Shown here one piece after another: positions 7,358-15,552 of a stretch of 22,121 nt of DNA. The notes beneath the pieces were generated by a model. The model was not told where the DNA came from. It was given only the letters and a program-made list of their open reading frames with translations, and made no database searches. The stretch is from NCBI GenBank assembly GCA_023429365.1, contig JAEYVW010000221.1, positions 1-22,121 on the forward strand, given 5' to 3'. How positions within the stretch are numbered: position 1 is the first letter of the stretch; every line of letters begins with the position of its first letter. The stretch is from Bacteroidota bacterium. Lineage in GTDB: Bacteria; Bacteroidota; Bacteroidia; Chitinophagales; Chitinophagaceae. A program made the position numbers and the translations under genes.

Positions 7358-7594
7358 TTAACATTTCGAGCGTTTTATAGTATTACTTTCCCGGATATTT
7401 TATATACTTGCATATGAAACCGGTTTAGCATAACTGTGCTATTCCCGGGCACCTGGGCACCCTACAACAACCCCGCCCTTACCGTACCTGATCTCCTACA
7501 GTAAATACCATTGCTTCCGCAAGGAAGAGCCACGGAAAAAAATTTCCTGAAAAGCCGTCATTTTCAAAAAGAGAATTACAACTTTATTATTCAA
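7358..7594 (+). promoter_or_regulatory. Leader region before the flippase gene
   Basis: This 237-base stretch appears non-coding if the flippase starts at the ATG at 7595. It has a 7/8 match to TAnnTTTG (TATACTTG, 7403-7410), a repeated GGGCAC (around 7446-7460), a 5-bp hairpin with a GNRA tetraloop (CTTCC-GCAA-GGAAG, 7514-7527), and an adjacent GGAAA-AAAA-TTTCC hairpin (7534-7547). It could be a promoter with a structured leader and a possible target of the NusG paralogue encoded just upstream. That link is inference. Confidence 0.35.
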
Positions 7595-8899
7595 ATGCAG
7601 AGATTGCTCAGTATAAAAAAAATATTCACTGCCGACATCTTCAAGATCTCTTTTCTGAATGCCATTGCTGTATTCATAAAAATGATCACCGGGTTTGTCA
7701 GCATCAAAGCCGTGGCTTACCTGCTGGGTCCCCTCGGCCCAATGGGTATAGCGATGCTGGGTCAGCTCAATAATTTTACAAATATCATTCTAGCAGTCTC
7801 CAATGGAGGTATCAACAACGGTATCACAAGATATGTAGCGGAATACCGTGACTCACCCAAAAAATACCAACTCTTCCTGGGCACGGGGTTCTGGATCACC
7901 GCTGCACTGTCGGTGCTATGCGGACTGGTGCTGATCTTCGGCGCCGGCTTCTTTGCCGAAAACATCCTTAAAGACAGGGGATATACAAGTGTTTTCTATG
8001 TGTTTGGCAGCACCGTTATTCTCTATGCTTTCAATACGCTGCTGATCTCCGTTATCAATGGCTTTAAGGAGTTCCGGAAATACGTAGTCGCGAATATACT
8101 GGGTAGTATTATCGGGTTGATCTTTACTATCATCCTCGCCCTGAAATTTGGCATCTACGGCGCGCTGATCGCGGCGGTCACTTTCCAGTCTGTTGTTTTC
8201 ATACTGACGCTGCTGATGGTGATGAACGCCAAATGGTTCAATTTCCGGGAGATCACCCGCAAGTTCAGTAAAACAGCTGCACGCAAACTTGGTCATTATT
8301 CACTGATGGCGCTTGTGACGGCTATAGTGATGCCGGTAAGCCAGCTGATCATCCGCGGCTATATCTCCGACCATCCTTCACTGGGTATCAGCGAAGCAGG
8401 CTTGTGGGAAGGTATTAACAGGGTTTCAAATATGTACATGCTTGTATTTGCAACATCACTGGGTGTGTACTATATGCCACGATTAGCCGAACTGCATACC
8501 AGGCAGGAACTGCGCGGAGAAATTTTTACCGTGTACAAATTGGTAATGCCACTGCTGATCATTTTCTCCGTTGGCCTTTATGCAGGCAGGGATATTGTGA
8601 TCACGGTCCTTTTTACGAGCGAGTTTGCTGGTATGGAAAAACTGTTTCCCTACCAGGTACTTGGCGATTTTCTCAAACTCACCGGCTGGGTGTTGGCTTA
8701 TATCCTTGTAGCCAAATCCATGACACGTACTTATATCATCATGGAATTGGTGAGCAGTATTTCACAGGTGGTGCTGAATATCGTATTTATCGAGGTGTAT
8801 GGCACGGTAGGCGCCACCATGGGTTATGCGGCAGGTCATGGCATTTATATGATTGCCATGTTCATCATCTTCCGAAAGATCGTATTTATGAGAAAGTAA
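7595..8899 (+). CDS. O-antigen/exopolysaccharide flippase (Wzx-like)
   Basis: This is an integral membrane protein of 434 residues with about twelve hydrophobic segments, of the polysaccharide transporter (MOP/Wzx) family. It would flip lipid-linked repeat units across the inner membrane. The N-terminus has the typical amphipathic start, NAIAVFIKMITGFVSIKAVAYLLGP, then GMAMLGQLNNF-like and NGGINNGITRYVAEYR segments characteristic of the WzxE/O-antigen translocase group. The frame is open to a TTG at 7511, but the ATG at 7595 (MQRLLSIKK) is the better start because the extra 28 residues are polar, unlike the family, and overlap two hairpins. It is followed after 117 bases by the polymerase gene. 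Confidence 0.86.
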   Translation: MQRLLSIKKIFTADIFKISFLNAIAVFIKMITGFVSIKAVAYLLGPLGPMGIAMLGQLNNFTNIILAVSNGGINNGITRYVAEYRDSPKKYQLFLGTGFWITAALSVLCGLVLIFGAGFFAENILKDRGYTSVFYVFGSTVILYAFNTLLISVINGFKEFRKYVVANILGSIIGLIFTIILALKFGIYGALIAAVTFQSVVFILTLLMVMNAKWFNFREITRKFSKTAARKLGHYSLMALVTAIVMPVSQLIIRGYISDHPSLGISEAGLWEGINRVSNMYMLVFATSLGVYYMPRLAELHTRQELRGEIFTVYKLVMPLLIIFSVGLYAGRDIVITVLFTSEFAGMEKLFPYQVLGDFLKLTGWVLAYILVAKSMTRTYIIMELVSSISQVVLNIVFIEVYGTVGATMGYAAGHGIYMIAMFIIFRKIVFMRK

Positions 8900-9016
8900 T
8901 TCCGGTTCCAAACTGACAATGAAGAATACCGTACAATATATTAGATTTAACTTCGTACCGCGCCAGTGCGTGACAGGCAATTTTGCCGGTAATAAACCAT
9001 ACACAATTATATCCCG

Positions 9017-10378
9017 GTGTCTACCCTTTTGATCATAATTTGTGGGGCACTGTTCCTGTATTTGCTGGTGGTAAAACCGGAGCTGATCGCTATCCTGTTT
9101 TTTACCATCACCATCGCGGATATTAACTTTGAAATGGGTGGCTTACCGCTGAACATTCGCGCCGCCATCGGTCTCGCGCTGTTTGGCCGTACAATACTGG
9201 CCGGCAGGGGTGAGAAACATCCGGCCTTCCTTTCCGACTCGGGCATGTTGATGATCGTGGCATTTATTTCCTACACCGTTCTCATTACAGCGATGTATGA
9301 CCTGACCACGCAGCAATTCGTGAAACAGACCGGCCTTACAATGATTGCTGTGTATACTGCCTGGTATTATTATTTCAAACGAGGCAATCTTTCCATCCTG
9401 ACCACCAGCCTGATCATTTCAGGCGTGATCTGTTTTGCCGATCTGCTGTACACCTATGCCGTAGTCGGGGATTTCCCGGTGCAAAGGGTGTTCCTGGTGT
9501 TGATGAAGGCCCCTGTGGAACTGGATGAAATGGGGAATGTTCTGGAGATATACAATCACAATTTTTTCGGCCAGGTATGTGGCATGTGTTTTATCTACCT
9601 GTTCAATGAATTTATCAACAACCGGATAAAAAATAAATTCCTCCTGGCTCTGCTACCTGTAATGGGCCTGGGCATTTTGATGTCGACATCACGCAGCACA
9701 TTATTGGCGACTATTGTGATCTCCTTTATCCTGCTCGCGAGAGAACTCAGACATCACAGTAAGGCCAAACGGGTGTACAATATACTGGGTCTGCTGGTGG
9801 TGGCCGTTTTTATGGCCTTATTTGTTTTCACGTTTATGCAGGACACGCTTCACCTGAGCAGTGAGTTTGTTGATAATATTACCAACCGCCTGATCGATGA
9901 ACCGATCCAGGTACTGAATAAAGCCCTGGGACGAAATTATAATGTACAGCAACTCGGCGCCATGGACTGGCGTGAAGAAGCGGCGGCCGTGGCCTGGCAG
10001 CGGTTCCTCGATCTTGAGTTCGTGGAACAGATGTTTGGAATCGGAACAGGTGGTTTCCTGGCGCGACATCTCGGGCACCTCGATCTTAACCCGCATAATG
10101 GTCCGCTGCTGTTGGTGATACAAAGCGGTATCGTGGGACTGCTGTTCTATTTCCTTTTCCTGGCGCATATTTTAAAACAATCATTCAAAGGTCCCGGGGT
10201 TTCATCCTGCGCCCTGGTTACTATATTCGTATTGATATTTTGTATTGGACAAAATGAAGAGCTGACCTCCTACTCCACCCTTATCTTCGTGGCAACACTT
10301 ATCGCCGAAACACGAATGCGGGAGATGGAAGAAACCGGGGAAATATCAGCCGACTCGCAGGTCGCATCCATCCTATGA
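9017..10378 (+). CDS. O-antigen ligase/polymerase family protein (Wzy-like)
   Basis: This 453-residue, multi-membrane-spanning protein is most likely the repeat-unit polymerase. It has ten or more hydrophobic segments and, near residues 275-360, a long extracytoplasmic loop that includes WREEAAAVAWQRF and MFGIGTGGF and runs into LNPHNGPLLLVIQSGIVGL. The G-x-G and HN...G motifs are those of the Wzy_C/O-antigen ligase family. Polymerase rather than ligase is inferred from its place between the flippase and glycosyltransferases. The start is a GTG at 9017, chosen because the first membrane segment begins at once (LLIIICGALFLYLLVV) and no in-frame ATG lies upstream. A 37-codon out-of-frame reading frame (8919-9032) overlaps this start. 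Confidence 0.82.
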   Translation: MSTLLIIICGALFLYLLVVKPELIAILFFTITIADINFEMGGLPLNIRAAIGLALFGRTILAGRGEKHPAFLSDSGMLMIVAFISYTVLITAMYDLTTQQFVKQTGLTMIAVYTAWYYYFKRGNLSILTTSLIISGVICFADLLYTYAVVGDFPVQRVFLVLMKAPVELDEMGNVLEIYNHNFFGQVCGMCFIYLFNEFINNRIKNKFLLALLPVMGLGILMSTSRSTLLATIVISFILLARELRHHSKAKRVYNILGLLVVAVFMALFVFTFMQDTLHLSSEFVDNITNRLIDEPIQVLNKALGRNYNVQQLGAMDWREEAAAVAWQRFLDLEFVEQMFGIGTGGFLARHLGHLDLNPHNGPLLLVIQSGIVGLLFYFLFLAHILKQSFKGPGVSSCALVTIFVLIFCIGQNEELTSYSTLIFVATLIAETRMREMEETGEISADSQVASIL

Positions 10379-10381
10379 TTA

Positions 10382-10395
10382 CCACATTAATGTGG
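10382..10395. repeat. Perfect 14-bp palindrome before the first glycosyltransferase
   Basis: CCACATTAATGTGG is a perfect palindrome in the 25-base gap between the polymerase stop and the glycosyltransferase ATG at 10404. About one such 14-mer is expected by chance in a window this size, so only its position makes it worth listing. It might be an operator or nothing. Confidence 0.25.
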
Positions 10396-10403
10396 CAGAC
10401 TTT

Positions 10404-11507
10404 ATGAAAGCAAAAAAGATTTTATACATCACCCCGGGTTTGAACATCGGCGGCGCTGAGAAATTTATCATCACGCTGGCTAATGCCCTGTCGGCCGATA
10501 CCAGCTCGCAGACGATTGTGAGCCTGACGCCACAAAACGCGCTGGAGCATGAGCTGAAGAAAGACATTCAGTTTGTCGCCCTGGAACGCCACTCGAAGCT
10601 TGACCTTGTGCCTTTAATGAAATTGCGCAAGCTGATCAAAATGGAAAAACCCGATGTGATCTTCTGCATTAATTTTTTCACCTATTTCTTCGTTCGCTGC
10701 GCTTTATTTTTAACAGGCAACAAAAGCAGGCGCATCATTTCCTACCATAGCACGATCCATGTAAGCAGGAAGGAATACTGGATGCACAAGTTTTATAAAA
10801 AACTGCTAACGAAAAAAGATCTCATCGTTACGGTATCCCGCAACCAGGAAAAATATACCGCCGATGAACTCGGTCTACCCTTATCGAAATTCCGGACCAT
10901 TTACAATGGCATAGATACCGATTACTGGAAACCACCAGTGGAAGGTTTTAACAGTTGCTTGTCAACCCGAAAAAATTACAATATACCTGCGGATGCACAG
11001 GTGATCGTAAAGGCGGCATCGTTCAGGGTTGAGAAAAATCATATCGGTGCGGTAAAAGCCTTGCAGTTATTGCACAATCAGTATCAATGCCGCGCCTATC
11101 TTTTACTACTGGGTGATGGACTGATGATGCGTGAAGTGCAAAAGCTGGCTAAGGAATCAGGGCTTGAAGAATATGTGATCTTTACAGGCATGATCTCGAA
11201 TGTGCAACCCTATCTCTGGGCCAGCGATGTTTTCACACTTTGCTCCACATCAGTTGAAACCTTTTCTATCGCGGCACTGGAAGCTATGGCATCGGGTCTT
11301 CCCTGTGTACTAACTGATATTGGTGGCGCCAGTGAAATGATCGTGGAGGGCAGGACAGGCTATTTATGCACCCCTGATGAAAAAGATATCGCGGAAAAAT
11401 GGCACCGGGTATTAACGGGTAACTTTTCGAAGGACGAAATCTATGACCACGTCGCTGTCAGGTTCAGCGCCAATAAAATGATTGAAGAATATAAGGAAAT
11501 ACTATGA
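10404..11507 (+). CDS. Glycosyltransferase, GT4 family (GT-B fold)
   Basis: This 367-residue retaining glycosyltransferase would add a sugar to the lipid-linked repeat unit at the cytoplasmic face of the inner membrane. The N-terminal domain opens KILYITPGLNIGGAEKF, with the glycine-rich GGAEK loop (residues 16-20). The C-terminal nucleotide-sugar domain has the EX7E motif (E285 to E293 in ETFSIAALE), followed by AMASGLPCVLTDIGG. The chosen start is the ATG at 10404; a GTG at 10392 would add only four residues. It follows the polymerase by 25 bases. Donor and acceptor sugars cannot be read from sequence. Confidence 0.9.
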   Translation: MKAKKILYITPGLNIGGAEKFIITLANALSADTSSQTIVSLTPQNALEHELKKDIQFVALERHSKLDLVPLMKLRKLIKMEKPDVIFCINFFTYFFVRCALFLTGNKSRRIISYHSTIHVSRKEYWMHKFYKKLLTKKDLIVTVSRNQEKYTADELGLPLSKFRTIYNGIDTDYWKPPVEGFNSCLSTRKNYNIPADAQVIVKAASFRVEKNHIGAVKALQLLHNQYQCRAYLLLLGDGLMMREVQKLAKESGLEEYVIFTGMISNVQPYLWASDVFTLCSTSVETFSIAALEAMASGLPCVLTDIGGASEMIVEGRTGYLCTPDEKDIAEKWHRVLTGNFSKDEIYDHVAVRFSANKMIEEYKEIL

Positions 11508-11586
11508 AATTACTCTATTACTTTATATGTTTAACCCCTGAAAAATAACAACCAAATAACCACCCTACCTAAACAACTTAAATATT
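11508..11586 (+). other. Gap between the first glycosyltransferase and the SDR gene
   Basis: This 79-base gap is AT-rich with an AC-rich second half. TATGTTTA (11526-11533) is a 7/8 match to TAnnTTTG, so an internal promoter for the last four genes is possible. No terminator-like stem is seen. Confidence 0.25.
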
Positions 11587-12510
11587 ATGTCAAATTCAAG
11601 CAAGAAACGGATTTATATGGCGGGCGCAGGCGGTATGCTGGGCGAAGCCTTTTACCAGGTGTTTAAAGACGATTTTGAAATAAAATGCACGGATAAAGAT
11701 GTAAACGCCGACTGGCTCAGCTTTCTTGATTTTCGCGACCTGGAGAAATACCGCGCGGATGTCGAATCTTTCAAGCCCGATTACCTGTTTCATCTCGGCG
11801 CTTACACTGATCTTGAATTTTGCGAACTCAATGTAGATGATACTTATGCCACCAACACCATGGCGGTGGAGAACGCGGTATATATTGCCAACAGCCTGAA
11901 TATTCCGATGCTGTATATAAGCACTGCGGGTATCTTCGATGGCCAGAAGGAATTGTATGACGACTGGGATCAACCCAACCCTTTGGGTCATTATGCCCGT
12001 TCAAAATACATGGGCGAGAAATATGTGCAGGCACATGCGCATCGGTATATCATTTGCCGTGCAGGATGGATGATGGGTGGTGGTCCAACCAAAGACAAAA
12101 AGTTTATCAATAAGCTGATCAAACAATTGGTATCGGGCAAACGCGAATTATTTATCGTAAATGACAAAGATGGTACGCCCACCTTTACCATAGATTTTGC
12201 ACGCAACGTAAAATTGTTGTTTGAGAAAGAATACTGGGGACTTTACAACCTGGTATGTAAAGGACAAACAGGAAGAATGGAAGTGGCGGAAGAACTGGTG
12301 AACCTGTTGGGTTTAAAAGACAAAGTAAAGATAACCGAGGTAAGCTCCGATCATTTTAAAGACACTTATTTTGCACAACGCCCGCCTTGCGAAAGGCTGG
12401 TGAATAAAAAACTGGAGCTGCGCGGCATCAATATCATGAGAGACTGGCGCGTCGCCCTGCAGGATTATATCGACCTGTATTTTAAAGACTATTTAAAAGA
12501 TAAATTTTAG
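11587..12510 (+). CDS. RmlD-like NAD(P)-dependent sugar epimerase/reductase (SDR)
   Basis: This 307-residue soluble protein belongs to the extended short-chain dehydrogenase group that includes dTDP-4-dehydrorhamnose reductase (RmlD). It has an N-terminal Rossmann motif G13xxG16xxG19 (MAGAGGMLG), the PDYLFHLGAYTDLEFCE strand typical of RmlD-like proteins, an ISTAGIFDG segment and the catalytic Y136xxxK140 (YARSK). It would reduce or epimerise a nucleotide-activated sugar used in the polysaccharide. Other rhamnose genes (rmlA, B, C) are not in the window, so calling it RmlD proper is not justified. It lies 8 bases before the second glycosyltransferase. Confidence 0.85.
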   Translation: MSNSSKKRIYMAGAGGMLGEAFYQVFKDDFEIKCTDKDVNADWLSFLDFRDLEKYRADVESFKPDYLFHLGAYTDLEFCELNVDDTYATNTMAVENAVYIANSLNIPMLYISTAGIFDGQKELYDDWDQPNPLGHYARSKYMGEKYVQAHAHRYIICRAGWMMGGGPTKDKKFINKLIKQLVSGKRELFIVNDKDGTPTFTIDFARNVKLLFEKEYWGLYNLVCKGQTGRMEVAEELVNLLGLKDKVKITEVSSDHFKDTYFAQRPPCERLVNKKLELRGINIMRDWRVALQDYIDLYFKDYLKDKF

Positions 12511-12518
12511 GCTGGTCT

Positions 12519-13631
12519 ATGGGTATGCGCATTGCCTCATTTGGTTTCAGGTCACTGCCGCCATCCAAAGGATCCGCGGGGGCGGATAAGTTTGCCCTGG
12601 AGTTCCTGCCGCGACTGGCCGAAAGGGGTCATAAGGTAACGGGCTACAACCGGCTTTATCCCGGACAGGAAAAAGGCACCGATAATTATAAAGGCGTGGA
12701 CATCGTTTACTTTAAAACCATTTCCAAATCGGGGATCGATTCCGTTATTCACTCCGCAAAAGTGACCTGGCATATCATTACCCGCAACAGCGCCGATATC
12801 GTACATGTACAGGGCAACAACGCTTTGTTTGCTTTTATCCTCAAACTCTTCAGGAAAAAAGTGATCCTTAGCATCGACGGTACCGAATTTGAAAGGGACA
12901 AGTGGTCCTGGTTTATGAAGAAGCTGGTGTTGGCCAATGCTTATCTCGCGGTATGGTCCTGCAAGTACATCGCGATTGATAATATTTTCACCAAAGAACT
13001 CTTTGAAAAAAAGTTTAAAAAGAAATTTGATTTTATTTCTTTCGGCAGCGAGATCAAAGATGTAAAGCAAACGGATATCCTGGAGCGGCTGGGTTTACAA
13101 AAGGACGATTACTTTCTGTTCGTTGGCCGCTTTATCCCGGATAAAGGTTTGCAGTACCTGATTCCGGCGTTTGAGAAACTGGCTACCACGAAAAAACTTG
13201 TACTGGTCGGCGGATCACCGAATCCCAGCGAATTTGAACTGGAAATCAAAAAAACAACCGATCCCAGGATCATGTTTGCCGGCTTTATCTATGGCGATGA
13301 CACCGTGACCCTGATGCAAAATGCTTATACTTACGTGCAGCCTTCCGATATTGAGGGCCTCTCCCCTGTCATCCTTTCCGTGATGGGACTCGGAACGCCT
13401 TTAATATGCAGTAATATCAAAGAGAATCTCTACCTCGTAAAAGAGGATGCTATAACTTTTGAAAAATCTAATATCGACTCGCTCAGATCGGTACTGGAGC
13501 AATCCCTGTCAAACCGGGAGGCTTCACTAGCCCTGGCGGCAAAGGCGAAAGAAAGGGTGTTGAAAGAATATAGCTGGGAAACCATTACAGATCAATATAT
13601 AGAACTATTTCAAAAAAGTATAAAAAAATAA
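12519..13631 (+). CDS. Glycosyltransferase, GT4 family, with altered EX7E motif
   Basis: This 370-residue GT-B glycosyltransferase has an N-terminus (RIASFGFRSLPPSKGSAGAD, then LPRLAERGHKVTGYNR) that matches the RGIP-x-x-GG type found in DUF1972-related rhamnosyltransferases. The C-terminal donor domain has FVGRFIPDKGLQYLIPAF and SDIEGLSPVILSVMGLGTP. In place of the usual EX7E pair, E279 is present but position 287 is serine, so the second glutamate is missing. The start is the ATG at 12519 or the in-frame ATG at 12525. Its stop (TAA) shares an A with the next ATG (TAATG), so translation is probably coupled. Confidence 0.86.
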   Translation: MGMRIASFGFRSLPPSKGSAGADKFALEFLPRLAERGHKVTGYNRLYPGQEKGTDNYKGVDIVYFKTISKSGIDSVIHSAKVTWHIITRNSADIVHVQGNNALFAFILKLFRKKVILSIDGTEFERDKWSWFMKKLVLANAYLAVWSCKYIAIDNIFTKELFEKKFKKKFDFISFGSEIKDVKQTDILERLGLQKDDYFLFVGRFIPDKGLQYLIPAFEKLATTKKLVLVGGSPNPSEFELEIKKTTDPRIMFAGFIYGDDTVTLMQNAYTYVQPSDIEGLSPVILSVMGLGTPLICSNIKENLYLVKEDAITFEKSNIDSLRSVLEQSLSNREASLALAAKAKERVLKEYSWETITDQYIELFQKSIKK

Positions 13632-14647
13632 TGACGAAGTTAAAAGTTGCGTTGATTGGCGCGGGAAAGATGGGTATCTCCCATCTTTCGATTTTAGGAG
13701 CTCATAAAGAAGTGGACCTGGTGGGCGTTTGTGACACTTCAAAGATGGTGAATGACTTTCTGACGAAGTATGGCAAATTCAACTGCTTCACCGATTACAA
13801 AAAAATGCTGGCGGAGACAAAACCCGATGCGGTATTTGTAGCGGTGCCAACAAAGTTTCACTATGATATCATCAAGGACCTGCTGGAAAAAGGCGTGCAT
13901 GTCTTTGCTGAAAAGCCTTTTTGCCTAACGGTGGCGCAGGGTGAAGAACTGGTGAAACTGGCTGCTGCTAAAAAACTTGTAAACCAGATCGGCTACCATA
14001 ATAAGTTTGTGGGCACATTCCGCGAAGTGAAAAAAATCGTGACCAGCGGTGCCCTGGGTAATATCTACCACTTTACTGGTGAGGCGTACGGCCCGGTGGT
14101 GACCAATAAAAAACAGGACACCTGGCGTTCCGACCCATCAGAAGGTGGTGGTTGCCTGCTGGATTATGCTTCGCATGTGATCGATCTTATTAATGATATT
14201 TTATCACCGGTGGCCGCTGCAAAAGGCAGCCTTTTAAAATCGGTGTACTCCGCCAATGTGGAAGATGCGGTTTACTCGTTGCTTGAATTATCATCTGGTG
14301 TAAGCGGTGTACTTTCTGTGAACTGGAGCGATGATACTTACCGTAAAATGTCAACCTCCGTTACGATCATTGGGACCAAGGGCAAGATCATTTCCGATGC
14401 GAATGAACTGAAAGTCTTTTACAAGGATTCCAACTTCCCCGCCGGCTATTCAAAAGGATGGAATGTGAAGTATATCACTGAGCTTACCGAAGATGTAGAA
14501 TTTTACCTGCGGGGCGAAGAATATTCGGCTCAGGTGGATTATTTTGTAAAAGCCGCACTCGGCAAGGTTCCCAATACGATCAACACATTTGAAAGCGCCT
14601 GGTATACCGACAGGGCTATTTCACTCATTAAAAACAGTTCTAAATAA
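13631..14647 (+). CDS. Gfo/Idh/MocA family sugar oxidoreductase
   Basis: This 338-residue soluble NAD(P)-dependent oxidoreductase has an N-terminal Rossmann fold with KVALIGAGKMGISHL, the AVFVAVPTKFHYD strand and the family signature EKP (E94-K95-P96), whose lysine is the usual catalytic residue. The C-terminal alpha/beta domain has GGGCLLDYASHVIDLI, matching the family GG-x-x-x-D-x-x-x-H motif. It probably acts on a nucleotide-sugar or free sugar derivative, for example oxidation at C3. It overlaps the preceding glycosyltransferase gene by one base and precedes the AKR-like gene by six bases, which points to a shared pathway. The substrate cannot be named. Confidence 0.9.
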   Translation: MTKLKVALIGAGKMGISHLSILGAHKEVDLVGVCDTSKMVNDFLTKYGKFNCFTDYKKMLAETKPDAVFVAVPTKFHYDIIKDLLEKGVHVFAEKPFCLTVAQGEELVKLAAAKKLVNQIGYHNKFVGTFREVKKIVTSGALGNIYHFTGEAYGPVVTNKKQDTWRSDPSEGGGCLLDYASHVIDLINDILSPVAAAKGSLLKSVYSANVEDAVYSLLELSSGVSGVLSVNWSDDTYRKMSTSVTIIGTKGKIISDANELKVFYKDSNFPAGYSKGWNVKYITELTEDVEFYLRGEEYSAQVDYFVKAALGKVPNTINTFESAWYTDRAISLIKNSSK

Positions 14648-14653
14648 TACCCG

Positions 14654-15526
14654 ATGGAAAGAATACTTTTTGGAGACAACCAATTCTTCGCGGTCAATCA
14701 TATTTCGGATGAGAAGTCAAGGGCGCAGTCGATCCGTTTCAAAGACGACCAGGCCATCATCAAGACACTCGATGATGCCCGTGACGCCGGTATCAATACC
14801 TTTATGTGCACGACGCATGACCGTATTGCTAATATCTGCAACATCATCCGGTCGGAACCCGAAAAATATAAGGACTTTTCGATCTTTCCCTGTATGCCTT
14901 ATGCGCATAAGTACGCCAATGCTGTTACCGAACTTGGCGTTGTGGGAGCGCTCAAGCAGTATGTGCCGGGTAATTTCTTCGGGTCTTTGTTTAAAGGAGG
15001 GATGGCGTATATATCAAAGGACTATCTCTCCATTATGGAGCTGCTGGTAGATTCAGAAATGAAAATGTTCAAAGGCATAAAAACCCCGGTGATCTTTTTG
15101 CAAAACGTGATCACCGACCTTTTGCTGGGTTTGCGTGCTACCGAAGTACTGGCCGCATTTCACCACTATATCAAAAAGAAATACGATGCTGAAGCAGGTT
15201 TCATCACCATGAACATGCCCATGCTGCTCGATGAGCTCGAGAAGTCCGGTATTGAAAACCCGATCATCTGTTCTTCGATCAACAAAGCCGGTTTCCGGAT
15301 GTCGGGAGGAAAGGAACTTTATGAACAGACCCTCCAAACAAGAAAGGTAAGGGCTATTGCCATGCAGGTGTTGGGTGGCGGCGCCATCTCGCCGAAAGAG
15401 GCGATAGAATATGTATGCAATCTCCCCAATATTGAGTCTATACTATTTGGCGCTTCTTCCCGTGCCAATATTCACGAAACCGCCGGTTTGATCCGCAGAT
15501 TTGATGGGGAAAAAGTAGGGGTATAA
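14654..15526 (+). CDS. Aldo/keto-reductase-like barrel protein of unknown function
   Basis: The 290-residue product looks like a TIM-barrel protein distantly related to aldo/keto reductases. The start RILFGDNQFFAVNH (residues 3-16) fits the first strand; ALDAGIN-like DARDAGINTF follows (41-50); and the C-terminus has AIAMQVLGGGAISP and SILFGASSRANIHE, as in reductases that end with an NADPH-binding strand. However, the canonical D-T-A-x-x-Y segment is replaced by M51-C52-T53-T54-H55-D56, so the catalytic Asp and Tyr are not in place. It may be a lyase, an isomerase or a non-reductase scaffold. It is the last gene of the locus, six bases after the MocA-type gene, and is followed by a terminator. 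Its function in polysaccharide synthesis is inferred from context only. Confidence 0.65.
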   Translation: MERILFGDNQFFAVNHISDEKSRAQSIRFKDDQAIIKTLDDARDAGINTFMCTTHDRIANICNIIRSEPEKYKDFSIFPCMPYAHKYANAVTELGVVGALKQYVPGNFFGSLFKGGMAYISKDYLSIMELLVDSEMKMFKGIKTPVIFLQNVITDLLLGLRATEVLAAFHHYIKKKYDAEAGFITMNMPMLLDELEKSGIENPIICSSINKAGFRMSGGKELYEQTLQTRKVRAIAMQVLGGGAISPKEAIEYVCNLPNIESILFGASSRANIHETAGLIRRFDGEKVGV

Positions 15527-15552
15527 AATTTTATCTCACATAGCTACATGAT

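Noticed and set aside
7511..7594. 28-residue N-terminal extension of the flippase starting from TTG
   Set aside because: The added residues are polar and unlike the family N-terminus, the start would be a TTG, and the stretch overlaps two RNA-like hairpins. The ATG at 7595 gives a normal Wzx start.
14589..15050. 153-codon open frame on the + strand overlapping the MocA-type and AKR-like genes
   Set aside because: It is an out-of-frame reading of two well-supported coding regions, with a Ser/Arg-rich composition and no family resemblance.
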